Positions 1 through 12,900 of a stretch of DNA of 64,000 nucleotides are shown one piece after another. Source of the stretch: Diploscapter coronatus (Eukaryota > Nematoda > Chromadorea > Rhabditida > Rhabditidae). The notes under the pieces were generated by a model. That model saw only the letters and a list, made by a program, of their open reading frames with translations, did not search any database and was not told the DNA's origin. The translations under genes were made by a program, and so were the position numbers. The DNA lies in NCBI GenBank assembly GCA_964036155.1, contig OZ038422.1, positions 60,907,201 to 60,971,200 of the forward strand, read 5' to 3'. How positions within the stretch are numbered: position 1 is the stretch's first letter; every line of letters starts with the position of its first letter.

Positions 1-984
1 TTTTGAAAAACTGAAATGCAACAGTTGAAAGAGATGATTGAGTGACTATGGGAAGAAAATGAAAAGATGAAGATACAAGGTCGACTTTTTCACGGTTTTT
101 GAAAAGTGGTTTGGATTGTGGAAAAAGGTTTCATGCATAGCATAGGTTTCAGAAAACCTTTAATATGAAAGTTTTAGCTTAGTGACATAGAAATCCAAAA
201 TAGCGGAAAACTTGGCAATACCAAAATTGTTTGAACCTAAAATCCCTGTTTCGAAATATTATTCTGACCCCTTTCAACACCCATCAATTTCATCTGGTAT
301 TTTATGGCGTTTTGATAGTTTTCTGCACAAAAGGTGGGTTGTAGATTGTTGCGTCGAAAATCGAATGGTCGAATACCCGAGTGGTAATGGCTTAGACCTC
401 AAACCATCGGATTATGGCCTCAAAATTATTGCTCCTGGTTCAATCTTTGCCCTGATCATCCCTTCTCCTTTATTTCCCCTGCTATTTTCGGAAATAATGA
501 GAAATACAACAGGGTGAGGTTGACAATACGTGTTTTATGGATTTAGGATTATAACCAATAAGTAGTCATAATTGTTGTTTTATGGGATTTTATGAATCGA
601 CTTCGAACACAAACGCGCACTAGTGACAGGGCATTTGACTCGAATATGACAACATAGAGGAGTTATAGCTCGGATAAATGGGTTGAATCGGCTGATTTGT
701 TAGAATAACGCTTGGAACATACATCACAATAGTATTGATTTTGAAATTCGCCTACGTAAGCTTGTACTAGTGACCTTATAAAACACACATAGAGGCACTA
801 ATAACTTGAATCAGAAACACTTTGAAAGGCGGTGATTTTACTTTTTGCTATAATGTACAACTCAAATATCTTAAAATAAGAATATTAGTGAAAATCACAC
901 TAAATTAGAGTTGATTGAAACGTATTTAAACAAATTTCAAAAAGGAAAAATATTACAGTAATCCCAAAAGTGCCGTAATTTCAG
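1..984 (+). other. Presumed intron of the Furry gene at the window edge
   Basis: This AT-rich stretch ends in the acceptor TTTCAG at 979-984, immediately before the first recognisable Furry exon. It is most simply the 3' part of an intron whose upstream exon lies outside the window. An open frame at 212-517 shows no family resemblance and starts at a TTG. No repeat or RNA gene was recognised here. Confidence 0.6.
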
Positions 985-3900
985 GTGGTTCGGTGCGTTT
1001 CTCGTCACGTCCAAGCGGCGAATTGGCATGAAGCGGCGCAAATCTACAAATCGGTCATCGAGCAGTGGGTTAACGTCGAAAGGGACAAAAATTCCGTAAG
1101 TTTAAAAAAATTTTAATCTATTTGATTTTTCTAAGTTTAATTCTGTGTGCATTTCAACTGATATTTTCTCGTTAAAAAACCTCCATTTTTCATTCGCTTC
1201 TGTTTAAACTTTTTTTTTTTTTTAAATCCAAAACTCTCAATATTGCGCCCCCAATTTACTCCTCGTTAATCGCACTCAATTGCTCAATTTCTTCGAATTC
1301 TCCTTGATCCCTTAGAGATACAATCTTCCCCTTTATCCCCAAAAATACCTCTTTTCTCTCGGGTTTAATGCGTTCAACACCTGGCTACATGAAATCCGAT
1401 CCAGTGTCTTTGAAAAGAGTCACTGTTTCTCCTGTGTTAAATTGTTAATGACCGCTCATCATAAAATAAGGGCTGCCGTGCATTTTAGTCTTTTGATGTT
1501 GGCCAGCTAGCCGCGAAGAATAGAATTTTAAGTTATAGCCAATTGGATAGGAGGGTGGAATGGTGATTTTTTGCAACAACAAAAATATTCCAAATATGTG
1601 ATTATTTATAAAGTTGGAAAATTTTAAACAGTTTTCGCCTTGATATCAGAGTTTACACAAACTCTAAAATATATACATCAATTTTGAACACACAATTTGA
1701 GCATTTTGAAATTTAATCGGTTTTTCACATTTCTTAGTCAATTGTTAATGAGACCAACTATTTTTGAATCGAGGATGAAACTTATTTCAAACTTTTCTTT
1801 AAAAGGCCATTTTTCAGGACGCCCCCTCAACCCAGTTGACCTTCGACGTCGCGCTTCTGACTCGGGCCGCCACAGCACGCGAGACCAGTCCCCCCTCGCC
1901 AAGAAGGAACCAACTCGCGTCGACCAGCGGAGTGCCTAACGTCGATCCAAATGCAACCACGTCCCTGAAAAGGCAGCCGCCTTCACATGTAAGGTTTCGT
2001 TTCAATTCCATTGATGGTATTTCCTTCAAAGAGTTGCTTTTCTGTAGAGCTTGAAACATACCAATGATTTTATTCATATCTTTATTTTAAAACTAGAAAT
2101 CATTTTGACCTTTCGCTTCAGTACGCCTATCGCTTATCTTTTTCTTGGTACATTTTAGATCATTGTTGAAGCGTAACTCTAGTCTATTTTGACGTAGGAA
2201 TCATTTTCATTACTTTTTTAACAGCAATCACTGACATAATGCAGAATTCCTATAATTTCTACTTTTCTCCAAAACTTGAAGCATATTCCTAAAATTAACA
2301 CAATTTAAAATTTGGCAGGTGCGTGTCCGCGAGCGTCTGGTCGGCCTGCTCTCGGCATTCGGTCTTCGAGTTGGCGGCCTTCCTTCGGCCCACTCAACTG
2401 CGTTCATTAACTCCGAAATCGGCAGTGCCTCTTCGTCCACTGAAAGGATCTGTCCATCATCACAGGTAAAATTACTCGTAATTTATTTCTTTACCTAAAA
2501 TTCTAGCTTTTTTTTTTTTATAAAAAACAATCTGAATATCTTAACCAAAAACGTGAATTTTGCTTGCTGTAAAATTGTGATTTTTAACTTCAACTATCGA
2601 CTTTTGGAAATTTATGCTAATTTTTCAGGAAGTCGCCTCAACGAACTCATTGGCCGATCCATCAGCTAGCATCACGGACTCGTTCCCGAGAGTTTTCAAG
2701 GCTCGTTTTTTCTTATTCTGAACATTCGTACCAGTTGAATGTTCACGAGATTTCAGTTTCTTTATTTTGGAGTTTTGAAACTTATAAAAAAGTTAAAGAA
2801 TGTCAGATCGAAAGCGAAGTAATCAGAACATGTCTTCATTATCCCCATATGAAATTTTTGAAATTTATATTTTTCTAAGAAAAATCCATTATTTCCAGGA
2901 ATTCGACTTCCTCGAGGCGGAGCACGACAGCGTGTCGGAGACGGCGGATAGTTGCTTCGGGTGGCTGACGATGCGACGCCAGACGCAGGACGGATTGGGC
3001 ATGGAGGAGAACGAGGAGGGAGAGGATGTGGCTGATGAGGATGAGGTGGGATTTTTATAATTTTTAATTTGAAAAATGAGAATTGGTGAAAGCAAGGTGT
3101 CTCGATTTTTAAAAATTTTATTTTAGATAAGGCACAAATTCTATTTACAGTACACTAATCCTAACTATTTGATTAGGATTTTCAGTATCTTCTGAATCAT
3201 ACATTAGATTGGTATTCGAAAATTTTAGAGATAGCAAATCATACTTCACAATCCTAACAATTTCATCACTACTTTTCGGAAAATAAGAATTCTCTGAAAC
3301 ATTATTTTTACTGTGTTAAAAGTTTTGATTTCCAGGACTCAGAAGGCGCGCAGGAGTGTTCGGAAGAGGGCGGTGTGTCAAATTCGAGAATGTCCAGAAC
3401 GTCTGCATCGTCTGACAGAACGCCCTGTCCCTCAGAGGGTGAAGATGAAGAGGACGGTGAGTGGGGAATTGACTGAGTTTTTAATCGAAAGCTGCTTAAC
3501 GACTGTATTGTCGTAAATAATTGATGAGTTTATTTGATATACCATTGAAAAATTTGACATTTTCTCATACACACTGCTTTCTAAGAGCGATGCTTCTATT
3601 TGACATAATTTTGAAGCGTATCAAATTTTTTAGAGCTTTATGGTCTCTTTTATCATCGAAGCTCAATAGAAAATTCACTATTTGATATAACTTGGAAACA
3701 TCTCATCGAAATTTTAATAATTTTAATTTCAACTGGATTTGCTATACCACAATGGTTACGAATTAGGACTCGGTCGACATGGTCTATTTAAAATCTTTCT
3801 TTGGAACTTATCAAAATAAAAATCTCGAAAATTAATACTTTGTTTTTCCAGACGCATTTGACGTGATGTCTTCCGGCCGAACGCACGATCCTATAGATGC

Positions 3901-6900
3901 CCGCGATCGGTTGAGTCCGAAATTGGCTTCGATTAAGGAAGGCGAAAAACGGTAATCTATTCTATAAAATCCAAAAATGCACTTTTTATGCTTCACAAAT
4001 CTCATTTATAGAGCTTCATTGAGAAGCGTTGTTAAAGTCATCGTCTAATAGTTATTTTAAAAAATCACTTTCAAACAAACGGTCTATTTTTTTTTTTTTT
4101 TCAAAAATTTATCTTCATTTATGATACGAAGATGATAGACTAAAATATATAGATGTTCAGAATATAAAATTGCCTACTCGTAAAGAATATCCGTTCTAAA
4201 AATATCGATGAATAAATTCTAATTTTTCTATGAATATTATGGAATGTGAGGAGGCAAATACTGCACACCCTTTGCAACTCGCTTTTGCACACGCCCCGCC
4301 CTTTCTCCTCCTCCTCCTCCTCCTCACTATTTCCTTCCCCTTTCCCTTGTCGCCTTTTCCGCCTCTTCGGAGCGCATGCTGTTTCGAAGGGGCTGAAGCC
4401 TAGGAGGGGAGAGATGCAAAAAGTGTGCAATATCGACTTTCGCACAGTCCATAATATATCATCTTTAAAAGTATCGATTTTCCGACTTTCATTGGCTTTT
4501 CCAGAGGTTCCCGCGAGCGGGTTGACGATGAGACGTCGTCGTTCTGCGGTCGATCAATCGCCTCTTCCATCGACTACTATCCCAATCATCAACATCCACC
4601 CCTGACTCTGCAATGCATCAATCACCTGGACGGAAGTGGCAAGGTGGCATTTTCACCCCCATTTTGAAGATTACGGCAGTTTCAATTTTTTAGGATTATT
4701 GCGGTTGTAAATTTTGAGAATTAATTTCATTTTTTAAAGTATTATCATGAAAAATAGAAAATTGTAATTTTTAAACACATTACAGTAACCTTTCTCTAAA
4801 ATTCTCACATGATATTGTCAACTTTGAAAGTTTAAACTGAAAAATTGGAATATTGATTTTAAAGATTACGGTAACTTTATTGGTTTCTTTCAGATCGAAT
4901 CCCAATGGCTGGACGCGGTGTCGGATTTAAAGGAAGACAACGAGGGTGAAACCACAGCCTATGCGATTCTCCTCTTCACGCAACTCTATCGGGTAGGTTT
5001 CAGAAAACTTATGAAAAGACAAATTCATTTGTTTTAGTGCATTTATCATTCGTTTTACAATTAGAAATATTATTTTAAAAAAGTTCGTAATTTTATTCCT
5101 CCCAGTATTTCTTTTCGATATTTTTTCAAAACTGATCCTAAAAATTTGCAAATTTCACTAATAACATTTCTTTGCGATTTCAACACTATCACATGCTATT
5201 TTTGATAAAATTCTGATTTTTCTAAAATTGATCCCTAATTTTGAAATTTCTACCCCTCTTTATTTGACTTGTCTCGGATTTCAACTATCAGGGCGCTTAG
5301 TCCCCTCTTCACGTTGCCACTTTGCCACTTTCTCACTCATGCTTATGCTAAATGCAGTGCTATTTTCGTCACGTTTGTCATACGATATGTCTGATCCTCT
5401 GTTTTCTCTAAAAATCTTATACTATTTCTCTATTTCTTTATCTCCACTATCTTTTCCCCTCTCAGATCTCAAGACTTTCTTAATCTCTTATTTTCTTATC
5501 TATCTTTCCCTCTTTAATTTGAATACTATTTCCTCTATCCATATCTTATTACAAATTCGCTTCTTCCTTCGTTGACTTCTTCACTCGACGAACCAAAATT
5601 CGCAGATTAAGATAGAAACGAAGCTAGAATTTTGAGAGCTTCTTGAGAAAATAAGGAAAACTACTGTATAAAACGTTATGATAATTACAATTCATATAGG
5701 AAAAAGGCTTTGAATAATGTTTCAAAGTTGCCATATGGTTTTTCTTCACTTCTAAAAGTTGAATGCTAGCACCGTAAATCATTTTCTATATATATTTGAG
5801 TATGTACGACAAAATTTTAAATAATGAATTTGCTTACTATCGACAAAATAATAGCGATACATCTCACAGTAATTCTAACTTTTTGCAGGTCTGTTGCGGT
5901 CGTGTGTGTTCGCTGATGCGCGACGCTTCGCACGTCCTTTCTTCGAAGACCATCGCGAGGGTTCTGGCATCGGCACAGCATGTCCTCGCACAGGCCGCCG
6001 ATTCGCCATTCCTCTTCCTTACCTCGCAATTTGTGAGTTCTTTAATCTTTTAGAGCATTTTTGGTATATTTCAATCTTACTCCAAATTTGATCAATTCTT
6101 TACTGTTGGCTTGATAAAAAGAAATATTATACATTCAAATTTTATAGCCATTTCAAATTTATTCAGTTTTGCCATACTGATGGCTTGCAAAACTAAACTG
6201 GGCTTTTATCAAAATTTGAGATTTCAATTTAAAAATTACAGGTTTCATTTTTATCACAAACTCATGCCATTTTACACTTATTTTCTAGTAATTTCCTATC
6301 AGTCTGACAAATACTTAATTTAAAAAAATGAAAATTAGAAGACTAATAAAAAAATTGAAAAGGAAAAATTTGCAGCTCCGCTCCTCCGGCGTTCTTCAGC
6401 GATTAAAATTGTCGATGTACGAAATGCGCGAGCACATGGAGACGTTCAACGAAAGAAATGATTCCTGCCTGAAGGTGGGGTTTTTTATTCTTGAAAAAAG
6501 TAAAATTACTGATTTACCGCAATGAAGCTCTCCGTAGTGAATCTTCTGTTTAGCATTATTTTGGAAAATTCATGATATGCCTAGAAGGCATTTGATTCAT
6601 ACGGAAAATACAGTGGATAAGTTGCACGACCATTCTGTCTTAGATTTTTATTAGAATGCCCTAATTTTAGAATTTTTATGATGTGTGACGAAAGCGACAT
6701 TTTTCTGAAGTATTTTTAAAATTTCAAGTCCCCTCGATATTTGATTTTCTCTATATAATTTGTATGCAAATGGTGTCAATTTTGTCGGGCTTCCGGGTAA
6801 TTTCTCTGGTTTCTCTTTGTCTCTCATTTTCCCATAATTCCTCTAATTTGGTATGTGACGACGCGTTGGTGAGGAAATTGGCGAAATTTGACACCTCACT

Positions 6901-9900
6901 TAATTTCGACTCTTTGACTTTAGGATAAAGGAGAGATTAGGACATTTGCGAAGATAAGAAGAAAAAGAAGGAAATAGTATGGGATTTTTGAAGAAAGGGG
7001 TAAAGAAGGTTAGAGATAAGGGATTTTGAAGAGATGGAAAAGATAGAGAAAGATTAGTAGCTTGATCTCCTTATATGTGAAAGCCTCCACAGCTTTAGTC
7101 AGATGGGACTGCCAAAGCAAACAGATTCCAACCACACTTCTAGGCAAAAACCGAGAGTCACTGATCAATTTTGGAAGGAAATGTTCGAAAAATAAATGAT
7201 CTTGCAGGATTTAAAAGTTGTAGAAATTTCAAGGAAGAAACATTTTATATGTTCTAAAATTTCGTCAGAATAAGAGTATTCCGATGTTTCCAATACCTTG
7301 CTCAGTTAAAAATTATGAGAACAGATCCGGGGAGCATATGGAATCGGATTCAGAAATATATGAGCGGTAGGTCGCACGAGTAAAGTTTACTCTATGAAGT
7401 CGTTATTATCACGAAAAAATTGAAAGTTCTGGTTAGAGATACAAAAATGTGACGGAAATATTATAGGGAGTAGATCGCAGAGGCATCCTGACTTAAGTCC
7501 TCCCTAGGGCTGCATGAAAATTAGAATATCGTAATATTTAATATATTTTATTTATAAATTTTCAGGCCTTAAACGCGGTCCGCTCGGCGCACAAACTTAG
7601 CACCCTGCACGGATCCAACAGCTCGATTGCACCTAATGGGGTAGGTCGATTTTTTCTCAAAAATAATTATTTTACTTTAAACTATGAAATAATATGACGA
7701 TATCTAGTTAATTTTGACACTAAGACCGTGAAAATATAAAAACTTTGAACTGTATTATTTATATTTTTGAGGAAACTAAAATTAGGTCTTTTGAAATTTT
7801 TTATCCAATACAACCTCTCCATTACTTTAAAATCGAGACATTTTAATTATGCAAACTTTTGAAACATATTCTTTCAATTTTTCCGAATTCCCTTATTTTG
7901 ACCGATTTATTGTGATTTCTTAGAAATTTCCCTCATTTTTCTCATTTCTTCAATTCCTTTGACCTAAGAAAGTCGGGGTCTGATAATCCGCCACAAATTG
8001 CGCTGTCCGCAGGCGCCGCGCACAACACCCTAAACAGGGCAAGGAAAATACCATTTGAATTTGAGAGAAAAAAGAAATAATATGGAAAAGTAAGAGAACT
8101 AACAAGGGAACTTTTTACCCTCGTCCTGGCGATATGAGACGAGAGTACCCACATCTTTCTTCCCATGAAATGAGGATTCCAAATCTGTAAAAATTTTTTG
8201 CCCGTTCGCAAAAATACACCCGCCCCGAGGGTGTCGAATTTCTTCTATTTCACACCCCTTACTCCCTTCGGCCGGAAAGAAGGGAAGGTGAGACGTGTAA
8301 TCGTGGCGCAGTGGTATAGAGTTGGTCATAAGGATACTATGCTGTTTTATTATCTATCACTATTCACTTTTTTATTTCATTTAGAATAATTACTTTTTTT
8401 TGCAAAATTTATTTCCAACCTAAAAGAGTTTTTTTTTTGCATATTTGGTAACCCTATCTAAAAGCAAGAAAATGGTGTATCATATTCGACACAAAGATAG
8501 CATTTTTGAGAAATTAATTTTTTCGAAATACAAACAACGTGTCATTCTAAATGTCTCGTTTCATTATGAATATTTAGCAAAAAATGTTGCAAAAGATAAA
8601 TTTTCGAATAAATAAATTTTGCAAAAAAAAAAAGTAATTATTCTGAATGAAATAAAAAAGTGAATAGTGATAGATAATAAAACAGCATAGTATCCTTATG
8701 ACCAACTCTATACCACTGCGCCACGATTACACGTCTCACCTTCCCTTCTTTCCGGCCGAAGGGAGTAAGGGGTGTGAAATAGAAGAAATTCGACACCCTC
8801 GGGGCGGGTGTATTTTTGCGAACGGGCAAAAAATTTTTACAGATTTGGAATCCTCATTTCATGGGAAGAAAGATGTGGGTACTCTCGTCTCATATCGCCA
8901 GGACGAGGGTAAAAAGTTCCCTTGTAAGATATTATAACACGAGAAATAGTAAAGGAAAAGAGAAAAGATGATACTTTGAGAAATAGTACGAGGAAATTTT
9001 GAGAAAAATAAAGAAAGTGAGAAATAGTGTAGATTTCCGAGAGAAATAAGAAGATAGAATTTGAGAAGTAGTAGAAGAAAAGAAGAAAAAAAGTTGCCTG
9101 TAACCACCGTCCCTAAACTTCTCCAAATAAGCGATTAGATACGCCGGTTTACTGTGTCTTGAGAAAAGTCGCACCAAACATTTTAGAGTCGACGAATTTA
9201 CATCGAATTTTTGAGAGATCAACGAAAAATCAAGAAATTTGCCAGAAAACATGCTATTTAAGCTGATTAATACTGTCATTTCGGTTTCTCCTTAAATTCA
9301 AAGTCCTGTTTATTCAGATCGAGTTTACCTGCAAATTTTACCAATTTACCTTTAAGATTACAAAATTCTCATTCTATGACGAAGTATAGCTTTTAAAAAT
9401 AGGCTGAAATCATCTCAACTTTTCTGTTTTGATAAGGCTTAACGGTTCATGCTATTTAGAACCAGTTCTACAGTCTGATTAGAATTCTGATCATACGATG
9501 AAGTATAAACTTTGAAAACCAGCTGGGATAATTTTAAATAGTTTTCAGGAATCAGAACTTGGCAAATTGTTGAGCAAGCTATTCTTCCAAATCATGCTTA
9601 TGAGCGATTCACTAATCGACATAATCAGGACCATCAAGGAGAGCAACGGTGCACAGGTACGGTAGCGAAAAACGGCTGGGATATTTTCCTAAAATTGGCA
9701 TTTCAACGAAAAATTCTAATTTATGAAAACAGAAAAAGGATGTTTATGTCTTGCCGAACAAATCATGAAATTTTTACCTGTATCGTGACGTCTATCAAGA
9801 TATTGAAATTTAGTATTTTAAAAAGAATAATGATATCTCTTAGAGCGCACATTTAGCAACTTATTTTAAAAATCAATTATGAAGAATTTTATAATTCTAG

Positions 9901-12900
9901 TTTTTTCACATTATGCAAAAGAAAAACGCGAATTTCTCAATCTCAATTTTCCGTTCCACCCGTTTTTTCCCCATCCTAAATTGCTTATTCTTCTCGTTTC
10001 CATGCGCGCTGCTTTTCAATTTCCACCCCACAAAAAGCGTGTCTTCTAGGGCCTAAGGCGAGATAATTAGGCCTACAGTAGCCCCGTCGGTAGCTGCGTC
10101 TATAAATCACTACGAAGAGAGACTCGTAGTGAAAGGTTAAATCACTACGAGTCTCCCCTCGTAGCGGTGAGGAAACTGCCCCTTCGGCTACCTGTCAGAC
10201 CCGTCACTCTCTTTTCTTATACGGAGGGCGACCCCCTCGTTTATGGCTCATAATTGAGCGAGGAAAGGAAGATTGCACAGAAAGAGTCCGCAAAAGGCCG
10301 TCAGATGACTGACATAGCGAGAGAAATTACACCGATACACCGATTACGCGTGAGAAGGATTTTGAAATCCGATTTGAATATTTTGGCGTTTTTATGTTTT
10401 TTGAAATAGAGATGTTTCACAAGAGTTTGTTTGAATCTTATTAATGGGTTTCATGCAAAAAATTCGCAAATCTCCTTTATTATTATAGGTCATTTGAAAC
10501 TTGCATCAAACTACAAAGAAATTATTCTTGAAGAATTTTGCAATTTGAAGACTTGAAGTACAAAGTCATTCACTGTCATACTTATATTGAAGAAATCGCA
10601 AAATTTCAATTTTAGTTGAAGCCTACAAAAGTCTAACAATTTGAAACATCCCTGCATATTTCATGCTCTGCCAATTCGCTTCATTCCCGCCATAACTCTT
10701 CGCATTAGCCCGCTTGTCTATTCTCCCATTCCCTATTTCCAGTCGGTTGTGTCGCTAAGTCTTCAAGCAATTCTTAGCCCCACATCCATTTGTGGCCCAT
10801 AAATGTCTTTCGCCGGCCCATTCCCCATTTCCGTTCGGCTCTAACGCCGCAGCTCGCTAACTCTAACGCCATCACACTCCGCGAGGCCAACCCCGCATCA
10901 CTCAAAAATGTGGTCCGAGCAAAACCCGCACCACTCTGAAAAATACTCGGACCAAAATCTGCTTCGATGTTCTGCATTTTTTCCCGCCCCATTTGCGTGT
11001 CGCACCCGAGGCGAATAATTGCAAGGACTACGGTACTCGAGCCGAGAAGTCGAAAAATAGAGACGCGGAAAATCACCCACACAAGCGCACATTTATGCCC
11101 GAGGAATATAACGAAAGACAAAAACAAATGAGCCATAAGTCCGAGCGAAAAGATTTTAGTGCAAATCGCGACGATATTATTGCAGAATATGAAAGACATA
11201 AAATCCAGCGGGTTTTATTGCGATTAACCATAAATCAAACTAGGTTTTCATATGTTCTAGGATATGGCATTTAAAAGTTGTAAATTATCTCAGATTTTCT
11301 GATGATTCAGCATTCTATTTTGGGTACGTTTCAATTTAATATGAAGAATAATAGTTTGGAAAAACCTGTGCTAGTATCTAAATGAAATCTAAATATTCGA
11401 ACTTTCCGTTAGAAATCATAACTTTCGATTGTCTTGCCCCGAAAAATGCCAGCTAACTCGATAATTACCTTTCCTTTCTTGCGCAACTTTCTAAGGACAG
11501 ATCCCTGGTGAGTAGATTGCTCGCCTTTCCACTTATTCTCCCCAAAACAATGCCCCCACGCTCATGCATGTGTTTGCCGAGTAACTGTATCGCATCCTCG
11601 AATGGCAACTGTAATTGCATACCCTATGCAGAAATTTACCTAAAACTCAGCCACTTGCTGTTCGTTTCATGAGTAAGGGTTGCGTAATAGAAGTGAAATA
11701 AGCAGGGATAAGACTGTAATGGGCGAGAGACACCTGAAATCGGATAGGTGCGACAATATTTTTAAGGTTTTGATGGATTATGCATCTGGAAATTTTGGTT
11801 TTAGTATTAAATAGTCACTTTAAAAGAAAAAAAACGTCAAAAGCACATTTTTGTTGAAAACCTACACTGTTCTAACGAACAAATATACAATATCCCAAAG
11901 GTATAAGAAAATTATAATAATTTTTTCCAAATTGAAAATTTTCGAGAAAAAATCCAGAAGAATCTAATTTATGCTAATTTTCCAGACCTACTCCCTCTCG
12001 CCTGCCGTTCTTGATCATCAGAGGGAATTGCTGTTGTCCTCTACAGATGCAGGCACACCCACAGCAGTGTCGACTCCATCCGAGTACTCCGGGGACTCGC
12101 TCGTCCTGTTCATGGCCAACAAACGGTACAGAAGTGCTCTACTCGCGGTTAGGCAGTTGAGGTAAATTCGAATTTTGTATTTTTATCAATTTTTAAGAAT
12201 TTTGGTTGATTTTTGTAATGCTCGTCTCAAAATGCGATAAGTATGATTCAAAAACTTGGAAATGGAAATAATGCCTTGAAAGAAACCAGCTCATAAATAA
12301 ACCAAAAAGATTTCAATTTAAGCACATATGTTTTATCTTTTTCTTCGATTCCCAAAATTTATAATTACTTCAGTTCTCTCATTGCAAATTTCTCATAGCT
12401 GGCCAAACTCATATTCGAATCAACTATCCCAGTCTGTTTTAATTTTCTATCTTTCGTCACTAGTCGAGAGATACAAGAAAATGATCTGCTTAGGTGCGGG
12501 ACTAATACGCAAATTTGTGTAGCGATTAGATTCCGCTTTCGGTCACAAAAGTTGCCGCTAAGCAGCCCGCTCGAAAATTGTCGTATTCCAAACAAGGGCG
12601 ACTTGTATTTGCCTCTGTTCTACAAGTCCTAAGCCTGTTCGAGAGAAGGGGGAGGGTCAAGTAGCTTTGGCCTAGTTAATGTTAGCTCTTTATTCTCGTA
12701 TATCGGACGGATAATATAAACTATCGAGTAATTGACAAGCGGAGGTGTTTTTCTAGAATGGATACAGTATCCTATTCTCTCATTTTTAAAGAAAAAAGGC
12801 ATATTTAATACGATATCTTTTGAATTTTTAGCGTTCATTTTTCAAAATTGGTCAAATTTTATGAAACTGGAAAATTTACTGTTCTTCTTCCGAAAAACGC

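Noticed and set aside
212..517. 101-codon + strand frame in the first kilobase
   Set aside because: It begins at TTG, shows no Furry resemblance and lacks a convincing splice context in phase with the exon at 985.
10774..11199. 141-codon minus-strand frame in a Furry intron
   Set aside because: No recognisable domain. It lies in a locally GC-rich intron block where stops are scarce by composition.
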